A stretch of 64,000 bases of DNA from Pseudisothecium myosuroides. Taxonomy: Eukaryota; Streptophyta; Bryopsida; Hypnales; Lembophyllaceae. Shown in pieces: positions 24,601 through 35,750 of the stretch (the stretch's first letter is position 1; every line of letters begins with the position of its first letter). Under the pieces are notes generated by a model that was not told the origin of the DNA, did no database searches, and saw nothing but the letters and a program-made list of their open reading frames with translations. Where the stretch lies: positions 2,048,501 through 2,112,500 of the forward strand of contig OX637291.1 of NCBI GenBank assembly GCA_951799445.1, in the 5' to 3' direction. A program made the translations under genes and the position numbers.

Positions 24601-25927
24601 GTGGTAGTGGTGGTGGGCAAAATTACATTGTAAATTTATTTAAATAAATTTTAAAGTAGATTTTAGAATGTTGTATATTTGTTATAGTTCTATATGATAA
24701 TTCCTTTAACCTCATATTTATTTTGTAATCATAATTTTAGATTTGACAAGTAAAAAGAAAAAAATTCCCGAAAAGACTTCAAATTACTTTTATAGTTTTA
24801 ACCTCCAAAGTTCCATTTTTCCTATAGGGGACAAAAAAGATTTTTGGCAAGCTCCTACGGTCTCAATATTTGTTGCGATTTTCTGAAACTTTTTGTAAAG
24901 ATAGAAAAACACATAATCCTTTGGAAAATATAATTTTTGTTTCATGTGGTGCACAAGAAAAAAAATTATGGCACAACAATCCAAATTTTAGTTTAGCAGG
25001 TGGAAAAAACAACCCGCAAAACTTGAAATAAAATATTATTTTTTTTACCCACATAGATTGTATTTTTGTCTACATGAAAAATTTGATTCATTCCATTTAG
25101 ATTAGTAATGTATAAAGTATGGAAAATCTTATTTCTTGAGTAATCAAAGCATCTTCTAGAAAAATAACTTATAGGATTCATTTCTAAATTCAGTTTTCAC
25201 AATTTTTCAAAACAAGGTTTCACAAGCTTAAGATCTCTTGCTAGAACAATTTCACCGTTGAGATTAGTGTGTTTCAATTCCATCTTAGAGCTAGTAATGG
25301 CTTAAGTTTTCCTTCAATCTTAAACCTACTTCTACTTAGCAATTTTTAATAAGTGAAAATTAAGTGTGAATTTTTTGAATTTTTTTCCTTGGACTCTCAA
25401 CTTAATTCTTCAATATAAAAAATTATAAATTCAAAGTTAGTAGTGCAAAAATTTAAAACTAAGTGAAGATTCAAAGTCAAAAAATCTAGTCAAGTAAGGT
25501 ACCAAAAAACTTGTTTTTTTCATTTTAAATGCAAATATCTTGCAATCTACATAATCAAAGTTTTTGAAATTTTTTCCACATATTTTTACACTAGTCTAGT
25601 ACAAGATCTTGTAGTTAGATGTGCAAAAAAATATTTTTTAAAGTTTTTTGCTATTTGCAATAGAAATGGCAGTTTTGAATGGTATTTCATAGAAACAAGG
25701 CCTTGGAACTTTAGGGATTAAGACTTCTATGATTACACATTGTAATCTTTTAATTTGCAAGTGATATTGTTGTGTATTTTCATACAATGTGATCCATAAC
25801 AAGTTTAGTTTGTGATTAAACGGTTGCAAATCCAAAAAACTTGCTCATACTTATGAAAATGGACTTTTTGTTTATTTTAGCACAAGCTCCAAAAAAGCTA
25901 AGAAAAGCCTTGAGTGTTTAGGCGTTA
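24600..25927. repeat. Dispersed repeat, second copy at 53.2-53.5 kb, split by a MITE
   Basis: The flanks (24600-24797 and 25722-25850) align to a continuous stretch at about 53230-53510. They share 'ctttaacctcatat', 'aaaagacttcaaat', 'taatcttt' and 'gtgatgttgttgtg'-type wording. The right edge, at about 25902-25927, ends 'gtgtttaggcgttaa', resembling the right end of a TTAA-type element, so this host repeat may itself be an older member. Confidence 0.6.
24798..25721 (+). mobile_element. TTAA-type MITE nested in a dispersed repeat
   Basis: The 924-bp element starts TTAACCTCCAAAGTTCC and ends GGAACTTTAGGGATTAA. The interior aligns with the 3923 and 9036 copies (for example 25050-25180 against 4190-4325). 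The uninterrupted relative at 53.4 kb carries one TTAA (53431-53434) exactly where this element sits. Confidence 0.8.
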
Positions 25928-26064
25928 AGCATTTGCATTTGTAAGCAATAACTACAATCCCGTAGTGGGTGTTCATAAGGCATTTTGCTTTGATCTATGG
26001 TGATTCACATTTTGAATCAATTTTATTCTCTATACAAGTTATTTGATATCTCAAATTAGAACTG

Positions 26065-26286
26065 TTAATTAATAAACCCTTAGCACTCCCACGTCCAAAA
26101 TTTGGACGATGAACAGAGAGGTTCTAAGTGCTTTTCTGACCACAAGAACTTTTCATTCGTCCAAACCAATACTTAACTTTTGAAAATTCACATTGTCTAT
26201 ATGATGAAATTGAGGTAATAATTTATAACTATAAAAACATAAAGAAAAATGTGTAAGAATTCAAATAAAGCGCTAAGGGATTAACT
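26065..26286. mobile_element. Short MITE with CCCTTAGC ends
   Basis: About 215 bp between TTAATAAACCCTTAGCAC on the left and GCGCTAAGGGATTAA on the right, which are inverted and flanked by TTAA. A small palindrome gtccaaaatttggac lies near the left end. The ends differ from the CCCCTAAAGG family, so this is a second TTAA-associated type. Confidence 0.5.
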
Positions 26287-26374
26287 TGTGTAGTGTTGTT
26301 GATAAGAATTTGAGGTCTTCACACATTGATGATAGTTTTTAAAATATAATTATTAATACAGGTAGTAATTGAAG

Positions 26375-26980
26375 ATATTAAAAACCAATTGATTATGGAA
26401 ATGGAAAGGTAATTACCAATGAAGCTTAGAAACTTCTCCAACAATTGTTTTACAGAGTCGTAAACCACTCGTAGGAAAACACACGTTCATTTCCTAGGCA
26501 AGTTCAGCCTCGTAATGCCCGATTTTGGGGGTTTGACCCCGCAATTGGGCATTACGGATTCTGCATCCAACATCAGATTCTCATTACCGATTTTCATCCA
26601 ATTTCATTGATCCTGCAGTAGTTTACATAGGGCAATGGCCCTTATCGTTGGGCATTGCGCCAAATAATCGAGGTCTCCTTGTCAGGCTCTGCCCTCTTCA
26701 TCGACCAATTATTTGGCGCAATGCCCTCCTCTGCGGGCATTGCCCTATACTACATACATTTAACAAACAAGTGCACTACGAGAAGCTTCATCCCAGAAGC
26801 TTAGTGGCATTGACAAGGTTGTCAATAAGGTTCTAATCAAATGTCCTTACATATAGCTAGCATCTATCATTCAGTGTAAAGCTTTCTTCCCAAATTCTTC
26901 AATAATAGCACTACAAGTGTTGGAAGAAATTCAGCTTTGCTCTAAATTTTTACGTCAAAGAAGATGCATGAACTAGATAT
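26375..26980. repeat. Dispersed repeat, copy 1 (interrupted)
   Basis: The flanks 26375-26459 and 26751-26980 are clearly homologous to the continuous 45406-45715. Shared phrases include 'ccaattgattatggaaa' and 'ttggcattgacaaggttgtc'-like wording. Copy 1 carries an extra 291-bp hairpin-rich block. Confidence 0.75.
26460..26750. mobile_element. Hairpin-rich foldback insertion
   Basis: Absent from the homologous site at about 45483. Contains perfect hairpins: CGTAATGCCC (26511-26520) with GGGCATTACG (26547-26556), and GGGCATTGCGCCAAATAAT (26650-26668) with its reverse complement at 26708-26726. A partly matching outer pair around 26625 and 26735-26748 extends the second stem. No ORF of substance. 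Boundaries may be off by a few bases, and a target duplication is not obvious. Confidence 0.7.
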
Positions 26981-28283
26981 TTATGATGGTTGATAAAATT
27001 TGAAAGGTTTATATTGATATTTGAAATCAAGATTCCTAAATTAGCTATAAGTAGTTACAAAATAAAAGGTAACTATTCCAAGAATGAAGTTTAGGATTTT
27101 CCACTTAATGGAGGAAGAGGGGAACATTCCCAACAATAGAATGCACATAACAAATGTTTATGACAACTCTGTCCCCTTCTTCAAGCTAGAGCCAACAAAC
27201 TTGAAAATACCTTTTGTAATTAGATTGCACAAAAATTCCTCATGCACAGTGTTGATTATCAATAAATCTCCCTATACAAGAAAAAACTCATGATCTATTC
27301 AAATTTTGGATGAAATTTTGTGGAATGCCTTTATGTTGAAAAAAGAAAGTTTTTTTCAAAAACTTGTTGTAGCTCTATAGCCCAAGATAATTTATTCAAA
27401 ATCATTCTTCATTCTATAAGTACATAAATAACATTAGAATGGAGTTTGTTACAATGTAACAATACACAAAAAGTTTCATCATTGTACATGGTTTCATTGA
27501 CAAGTTGTTTAGATGCCTTTAGTATTTATCAAAAGACAATAAATGAAAAATAATGCAAATGAAAACATGTCAAAAATTGTAACGGGTGAAATTATGATAC
27601 AATTTGAATTTTATATATAGGACTAAAACAAGTATCATTGCAATGCAATGACACCAAGAAGGTTTCAACAAGTTGCAAGATTTCGTTGAGAAAATGTTTG
27701 GATGTCATTAGGATTGGGTTAAAATGGATAAATGAAAAATTGTGCAAACGAGACCATGACTAATGAAATAAAAAATTTGAATTATAATATAGGTGGTATA
27801 AGGTGACTATATCCAAAATTGTCTCCTCTAGAATGTCGACCCCTACTTTTGGATAAAAAACGGAGAAGCTCAAGACCCAAAATGGTGAGGATTGGAAGCA
27901 CAATACCAATGTGGAGGTAGGAACCTTTTTTAATCATGATTGAATTCATTAATGGTAATGCATAGGTGGTGGTTCTTTGAAAAGATAGTTTTTAGAAAAT
28001 TTGCTTTTAATTTAGCCTCTTGTTTAGAGAATATTTTGATACTACAAATATCATTTCTAACTTTGCATCATTTTCATTTTGAATTCACCTAGATTGCACT
28101 TATAGCCTCCTACAACCTTCACCTTTGAAAATTTATAAATAATCCATTGTATCTTCTAAATTTGCCTAGCCACTTGCATGTTGCTTTATTTTGATGTGCT
28201 AACGCACAAAAAATATTTTTGATTTTTTATAGTATGTCAATTATGCCACAGAGCTCATTTGGACAATTTTAGTTGTAGTTACT
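26981..28283. other. Gene-free AT-rich stretch
   Basis: No gene or element recognised. Around 27380-27790 there is weak internal repetition (twice 'gacacc/aacaatac..aagaaggtttc'-like wording). Confidence 0.4.
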
Positions 28284-29550
28284 TTAATTCCTCAAAGACC
28301 AAGAGAATAAAATGTGTCCTCTTCAAATTTTCAATGGCAAATTCCTAGTCGGGTGAAACAAATCTCAATATTTTGTAAAGTAGGATCTTATAGAGTAGCA
28401 AGTTGACATAGATGTTGCATTTTTTGATTTTCAAAATTTCAATGTGGGAAGTATTTAAAAATTTATTTATGAAATGTAGTCTTATAGTAAAAGGGAACAA
28501 ACATAATTTTTTTCCAATGAAAGGAGTAGTAGGGATGGAAAAAAACATTTTTTTGGACATTTCTAGTCTTTTGGTTGCACAAACAAACTCGATCAAGAAA
28601 TAATTCTTTCAAATTTGTACTTTTAGCAATTTAAAAAATACAAAAATCAATTTGGTGTGATCAAGAATACAAAATAATTAGAATGATTCCAATTTTTTTG
28701 AAGATGCTCCAAACAATGTGCTAATAATTCAATCATTAAATTTCAAAAATTGATGCAATATAAGTTTTTTAAAACTTTGTAGGATTTAATTTGGTTAGTT
28801 TTGGCTTTCTATTCCTTTTGTTTAAAAATGTATACAAAATTGAGAGATTTTTTATTTTTTTATTTTTTTAAACTAATAAATACTACATTTGCCTTAGATT
28901 CCAATTTTGTTTGTGTATAAGTGTAAAAAAGCATTATTCATCTTTTTATAATTTTTTTCCAGTAAAAGCTATGTTTTTTTGCCTATAATTTGATCATCTA
29001 AAATTGTTATAATCTAAAACTTCAATTGTCAATATTTTCCACAAATAATTCCATGCATACAAGACAAAGTAGTCTTCGGTTCTGTACAATTAAAACTAAA
29101 TTTTTTAAGCATATCCATGCGCAAAAAAATATCAAAATGCAATAATTCATTGAAAACCTCCATATTGTCAAGAAGTGGTTAGCAGTGATCCCAGAACTAG
29201 TTTATGGAATTTTGTGCAATATGCTACCTTGAAGTCAAACATGCATCAATTTTGGCGACCTTGAGAGTGGGTAGTATGGAAAAAACCTAGAAAAGAAAGG
29301 ATTTTGCAACTTGTGAAAGATTATTGGGAGTATCATAACACAAAACTGACTAAATAGATGCTAATACCGATGTGGAGGAGGTTGCAAATTGGCTAACAAA
29401 TTCTATTGTTTGTTGCAGTTTGGGCTAAAATATCTCCATTGAAGATCCTTTTTTACAGTGTACTAGTAGCGCAAGGTTTTTTTGGGTAGAAACTCAGCTA
29501 ATTTTAGCCAATTTAGGGATCACTGGTGGGATTAGGCCTTGAGGGGTTAA
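28284..29550 (+). mobile_element. TTAA-type element, long diverged copy
   Basis: The left end TTAATTCCTCAAAGACCAAG and right end GGCCTTGAGGGGTTAA are inverted relatives of the family ends, both with TTAA. At 1267 bp it is longer than the others and its interior is not clearly alignable, so the pairing of these two ends is less certain. Confidence 0.5.
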
Positions 29551-29765
29551 TAGTATTCTTCCTATGGGAAAGGCTATTGCTGCATTCAATAAGCAGACAA
29601 GCGGGATTGATCCCCTGATCGCCCTTGCGTTTTACAGCTAGGAAAAACACTGGAATTTTTTATTAACCACCCATGAGAAAATTTGATAATGTTGAATTCA
29701 TATTTAGAAATTAAATTGAAGAGGTGATGAAATACAAAATTAACGTAGCACAATATATGGGAGGC

Positions 29766-30134
29766 AACCCATTCCTAACCACTTAAGGAATTTCATGTAT
29801 CTGCAAGGCAGTTGCCGTGATTGGGAAAGTTTTCCATGGTATAGCAATAGAGTGTGGAAGGTTTCCATAATTTTTTTTTTCTCAAAACATAATTATTGTG
29901 AGTTTTTCAGCGGAAGATTCAATTCCTCCCCTACCAGTGATATAGGGCTTGTTTTTACCGACTATGGGTTGAAAACAAAACTGACCAAGGGGTGGTTTCA
30001 ATATTGACAGTCAAAATACGCCACAATTGCCCCAGGAGCCGTGTCGTAATTAATCACTGTTCTTCTCTTGCTTCACGGAGAGAGAACACTCTACGTAGCC
30101 AGCGTGGGGCAATTGTGTGGTCAGGAATGGGGGA
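29766..30134. mobile_element. MITE with CCCATTCC ends
   Basis: CCCATTCCTAACCAC (about 29769-29783) pairs with GTGGTCAGGAATGGG (about 30117-30131), 14 of 15 positions inverted. An inner inverted pair around 'ccacaattgcccca' (30020) and 'tggggcaattgtg' (30105) adds a stem. The wording resembles the right end of the 2.67 kb element. Confidence 0.5.
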
Positions 30135-30734
30135 CAAAATTTTAAAATTTACCCTTGGGGAGGGTCAATGACGGGTCCACTCCCCCTGAGCTTACAGTAC
30201 TGCCACTGTTACAGACAGACACACTAACTTGCTAAGTTACTGTTGCCACTAAGCTACAGGACCGCACTCCTGTAGTCCTGTCCCTACACCCCTGACCCCA
30301 GCCAACTTTAACCTTTCAGTATCTTTACTTGTGGCTGTGGTTCTCCTGCGCAGTAGGAGACAGCCTGTCCTGTGCGGCTGTGCCTACGTGGTCCTCAAGC
30401 AACACTATTCTTCACGTGGGGCGGCCGCAACTACTGACAGCTACCCCACCATCGTCCGAGGCTCCCGCTTGGCCGTCCTCTGGCAAAGCCCAACGTCTCC
30501 CCCAAACCCTAGCTTCTCCGACTGTAAGCTTACTCCGGCTTTGCCCTACGCATCTGTTTTGCTTCTGTTCGTTGGCAGCTCTGGAGCTACGGGATCTCGC
30601 ACGTTTCGCCCTATGAGCTTATGCACACAGGGAAGAGAAGACGAGGCACCGCTCTCATAGACGTGACGCTGTTCTTGCCCTGTGGAGTACTGCTGTGCTG
30701 TGTCATTTCGTCGCTGGAGAGAGTCTTACAAGCG
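30135..30734. other. GC-rich gene-like segment, unrecognised
   Basis: GC content rises sharply. Two overlapping ORFs of 95 and 109 codons lie in different frames (30329-30660). Neither resembles a family I know, and overlapping frames are expected in GC-rich DNA. It is joined to the block repeated at 47.15 kb, so it is probably one module of a mosaic repeat rather than an independent gene. Confidence 0.35.
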
Positions 30735-31411
30735 AGAGAGACGGCCCCAGGTGCTCTTGGAGCCTCACGGCAGTAAGGTATGCGCACTGCAAATGCGTTC
30801 AAGTGGTCAAGTGGGAGTCTGAGCGTGGTTCCGTACATTAGACTGCTGCAGAGTTGGTGGGGTTTCGGTAGCACTGGAGCAAACATTGATGTAGATTTGA
30901 ATGCTTATAAGCGTCCATGGATGGAAGAGATTTGACTGGTAGAGCAGGCGGTGTCTCATTCGTAAGTCCCGTTGTACATGTCTGTCTTGATAGTTTTGCA
31001 GAAAGCATTTTGCATTTCAGGACTTTTGATGGATCCTCAAATCCTCGGAAACATTATCAAAATTATGAGTGAGAAGGCGACGTGTTTGTTAAAGGAACAT
31101 GGGATCGGTAACTCAATGAGAGATAAGACTTGGACAATTCTAAGCCTTTCTCATGTTTAGCATGTTGAATTTTGGGGCTTTTGATGTGTTTATAAGTGCA
31201 TACCATTCATTTGAACGGGATCCCGGCACACTGGAATCAAAGTCACCATTATGTTCTTGATAACCGTGGAGGGCTACAAGCCTTGAGAAGGTTATGAGAC
31301 AAAATATCAACCTTTCACTGAATCTTGAAACTTTTGGTTGATCAGTTGCCTCGTAACATGATCCTGGCGTTATGAACGAGAGTCCTTCTGCGCTGAAAAA
31401 ACAAAAGATGG
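30735..31411 (+). repeat. Mosaic-repeat module Y, copy 1
   Basis: Nearly identical over about 680 bp to 47154-47851; both copies start at gagagacg and stop at aaacaaaagatgg. It contains an exon-like segment bounded by 'tttcag' and 'gtaact' (31020-31109) reading GLLMDPQILGNIIKIMSEKA. I do not recognise the protein. High identity of the two copies implies recent duplication. Confidence 0.75.
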
Positions 31412-32000
31412 CCAATGAGAAACGAGTCCTTAAGAGTACTTACCCACAGTCTTACGCACGTTGCAAATTTATTTCTCTCATAATAAATATGATGGTTTGG
31501 GCTCCGTTCCACCATCTCCGCTGCTGAAGAATGTTTGCATCATCCTGACGGCAATTCCCAAGTACGTTGATTTGAGTTCCATGACCAAGAATCTACACTG
31601 CTTATGTTTCCATTTCTTTCGACGGTAACAATATAATGTAGATTCTAAATGTTCTGTTAACATTCTCGGCCAGTGATGAACGATTACGTCTGGAATTGTG
31701 CCGGAAAGATGGAAATGATAAGACAGTGGATTCACAGGCAACCTTCCTGCGTTTGAGTTACTTATATTCTTCCAGCTCAATCCCAGGTAGCATACCTTTC
31801 TCACTTACTGTTTAAATTATCCTGTTTCATTATTAATATATGCTGATTGTGCATGTGTGCAGCACGAGGGACGGGGACAAAAACTTTCATCCCGGCACCT
31901 CTGCGGAAGGCTAGGTAAGAGAACATGCACCACCGTTTTATTTAACAGTCAATTTTTGCATCTTTCAAAGATGTAAAAACGCATTCCAACTGTTTATCAA
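31412..32000. other. Possible gene remnant downstream of module Y
   Basis: On the plus strand 31500-31610 reads LKNVCIILTAIPKYVDLSSM before stops. This could be a decayed exon of the same unknown gene as module Y. A Gly/Pro-rich phrase follows near 31865-31915 next to a 'gtaaga' donor. No confident call. Confidence 0.25.
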
Positions 32001-35000
32001 ATTAAAAGATGAATCTTGAATTTTGCACCTCCTCACTGAAAGGGAGTTTCTGTTTATCGATGAAAATGGAATATTTGGCAAGATTGGGTCTTAGTAGCAC
32101 TTGAACAAGCATTTCAGTAAGACTTAAGGTGTTGTTTTGAGATACTGTGTGAGTGAATTTGGCATCTTGGAAGTGTTTTTATAGGTGTTCCTAATCTTGG
32201 TAGGTTGTTCAGTTTGCCGCTTGTGTAGCCAACAACAAGCGCTGCTTTCAGTTGTACAGCAACTCCAGGGACGTTACTTGAGTTGTACTTCATTACCTTT
32301 GTGTCTCTGGATGTTCTACAGAGGGCTGGTGCTCTTTCATGCTTGAATTAACTGAATAGAGTATGTTCTGACATTGAGTCCCACAATATTCAACGATCAA
32401 TTGCCAATTGGTGGAAGAATTTGGCTCATTAAATGAATGGTTGCAATGCCGCAGGGATAAACAAACTTGTGAATGGTTGCAGAGATGGTGGATTTAGACC
32501 TCTTACAAGAATAGTTGGTGGTTGGTGACAAGTGAGCACATTCATAGCTTTGGACACATTTGGTATAAATTTTTTGGAAGAGTGGTGATCAAAGTGGGGC
32601 TTCATTTTTCATTTGTTTTGGGTCTCTTGTGATGTGGATGAAATATGAGCTGAAATAGTTTTTTCATCTAAAGCAGTCATTCATTTGAAGGGGTGATATT
32701 ACTTGACTCTTTGTTGCAATTCAATGAGTTCATCCATTGAGAAATGGGGTCCATGGTGGAATTTTCTCTTGACATTCTTTGCATCTTTATCAAACATATT
32801 ATTGGTCAAAAGAGAGTCTTTGGGCAAAAGGGGAGGCCATTTTAAGAGTTACTCAACTACAAGGAAGGAGCTACTCACCAAGTGATCTATGACGTGGGAG
32901 ATTGAAAGTCTTATTACTTATAAGGTAAGATACGTCTTGAAAAGCTCTCTAATAAGCATTGCATTTTTTATTTTGTCAAAATAAGTGGCATTGCATATCA
33001 TTGAGTGCAAGTTCATGAGATAGGGATAGTGAGTGGTGTACATCGTGGATATTATAGAATGATACAACCAATTGCAACATTTATCTAAATGTTTCACTTG
33101 AATATCTTCTTTGATGTTGTTTATATCAATTGATGTTAGCCACCAATAAATTTTGAATCCTATTGTTCATTATCCAAATATTGCATTTGGGGGCATCAAT
33201 TTTCACTTTGATTTGAAGAAATTAAAAAGTTATAGTATTTTGTTTACAATAATTCTTTCTAATGTCACTCGCAGGTTCATATGTTCTAGTAATAAAAGGC
33301 ATTAGAAGTGGTCTAATGGTGGTCATCACCTTGTAAGACAATTTTAATAAGTATATATTGGGTGGAGGGATAGACTTGAACCCTTTCAAAGATACCATCT
33401 TTTGTCTTGGATTTGCCTCGAAATTTAAAATTTTCTTTTTTCAAATGCATATGTGTTGAGACATGAATTATTACAATTGGAGTTGGATAATAGTCCAATA
33501 TTGTAATTAGCCGTAGCTTCTGTGAGTGAAACTTTGTGTTCATGTTGGACTAATTAATCAACACAATGCATGAAATGAAACTATAGCTCCTTAAGTATGG
33601 TAATTGGTGTATGTCCATCTAAATTTGTTCTATTGATATTTTTTGCTACTAAATGATTTGAATTTGAGCATGTGTTCATGGCTTGAGGTATATAATTGTG
33701 CTCATAATATAATAGAAGACAAATGAAATCACTTCCAACCCACTTTTATTTTTGTTCGTGGAACTTGTCAAAATAGTTATGAATTTTTGAAGTTGGATTG
33801 ACAAGGTTTAAAAGTATCCTTACTTTGAATTGTTTCTTGTTTTTCCATCAAAGAATCTAATTTGTACATTTGTTCTAGAATCTTTTACCTTCTTAGAATA
33901 GGGGGTGATATTGGTTGGGCCTTTGAATTAGGAGACATTACCTTCAAGCATTAATTGTCATGAAGTTTTCCTCTACATTAGAACATCAATGCAAATGCAA
34001 ATGCAAGGAAATTGAGTAGTGAACTTCTTTATCTTATGTTCATCAAATTCTCATCCTCAAATACAAGATATGAAGCATTTGTCATCTTGGAATAGGAAGT
34101 CATTAACATTTAATTAAGTTGAATATAACTCTACCACTTGTTTGTTGAAAGTTATATTGTCTTCTGATGTTGATGGTAATTTTATCCCACATTTGTCCAT
34201 AAGTTTAAGCTTTGGTTTGAATGATTGATAGTTTGGCCTTCGATGGAAATTTATTTCAATGACTATGATATGATGTTAACCCGGGTTATGTTTATAAACT
34301 AAACTATCGATATTACTATTGCATTTTTGAAAGATGGCATTTGAAAGTACATAGGTAGGATGGCCTTTAGAGAAATATATGTCAATGAAATATGTGCAAA
34401 TTTGTATAAAGTAATGGTGAAAGATGGATGTTTTCTTATTGGAGTTTCAAATTACCTTGTCATTCTAGAGTTGGATAAAGATTTCGTGAATGGGTGAAAG
34501 TGAATATGGTATTGAATTTTGGATTTAGGGTATTAAGCATTTCTAATGTGATGATGAAGACTTACCTCTTTGTCACGGTTTGAAATGTAAATTCTATAGT
34601 CCATTGTTGTGTATTTTATGATGTCAATCATTTTCTAGTGGAATTTATTAGAGCAAATTTTCAAATTGTGTAGGTAGAATGGTGGTTTTTGGATACTTGA
34701 TATAGAGGTGCATGAATCAAATTAAATTAAGAATAGCAAAAGTTTATCTTTGTGTTGATTTGGGTCCAATGATCAATGGTGCTTCCAATTTAATTCATTT
34801 TTTTGCCTAATATGTTTGAGAAGTGACAAAATCGTCATGTATTTGAATTGCATGCTGTTGTAGTTGAGTATCATAACATTTATATGGTGAAATGAAATTC
34901 AAATGGAAGATGATCATTATCAAATTACCAATCTACTAGTGGATGTTGTACCATATGTTAGTACACCATTTGATTTTTGAGAGAACAATACAATGTCATG

Positions 35001-35750
35001 TACATGGTTCTCTTTAGTTCTTTTAAAGGGTAATGTACATCATGAAATTGTTCTTGCAATATTCATAGATAATAATTCTAAGATTATGGCATGTGCCTTG
35101 AAAAAATGTAAAGATTTGGTAAATTAATAACCTTTTTTTAATGTTGTATGGTACTAGCTTCACTTAGGAATTGCTTGTTGTGGCTCTCTATATGAGATAA
35201 TTTTAAACGCGTTGGTTATTTGTAATTTTCTGAGACCTTGCTATTTTTATGGCTATTATTATTTTTTTTTTGACTACTTCTGTTGGATTTGTTTTGAAGC
35301 TATAGTGGAGTTTCTATATGTCGCTCCATTCGTTGGTGGAAATGGTACACTTCTTGATGTGGATGGCCAGCTTCTTTATAATGGCTATCTTTTATAAATA
35401 CATGAGTGCTGCGTGGTCCACTTGGTGAGTAAAAATATTATTTAGGAAGTGTTGGCAATTGAAGATCTTATGTTAGAATTCAATATTGTTCAAATTAGTA
35501 AGTTCTTTGTGTAGTTTTCTATTTGATTTATGTTGAATTCTACAACTATCCTTGTTATAAGCATTTATGCATATGATTAGACTAATTATTATGTATCCTA
35601 ATTTTAATAGAGGCAATTTTGTTTATAATGTTCAATGAAATTTCATTTTGTAGAACTTACTTGATTAAATTATTCAATATCATGGGGTGATTGCTCTCTA
35701 TATGCCCTATCAAGGTATGTCATTGATAATACATATTGAATCCTCTACAG
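32001..35750. other. Long gene-free AT-rich stretch
   Basis: No coding signal that I trust up to the receptor gene. Any first exon and promoter of that gene must lie in the distal part. One candidate donor (CTTG followed by gtgagt, about 35425) ends an ATG-initiated frame from 35319, but its phase does not fit the next exon. Confidence 0.4.

Noticed and set aside
35319..35429. First exon of the receptor gene
   Set aside because: ATG-initiated and ends at a strong donor, but joining it to 35751 gives the wrong phase and an early stop.
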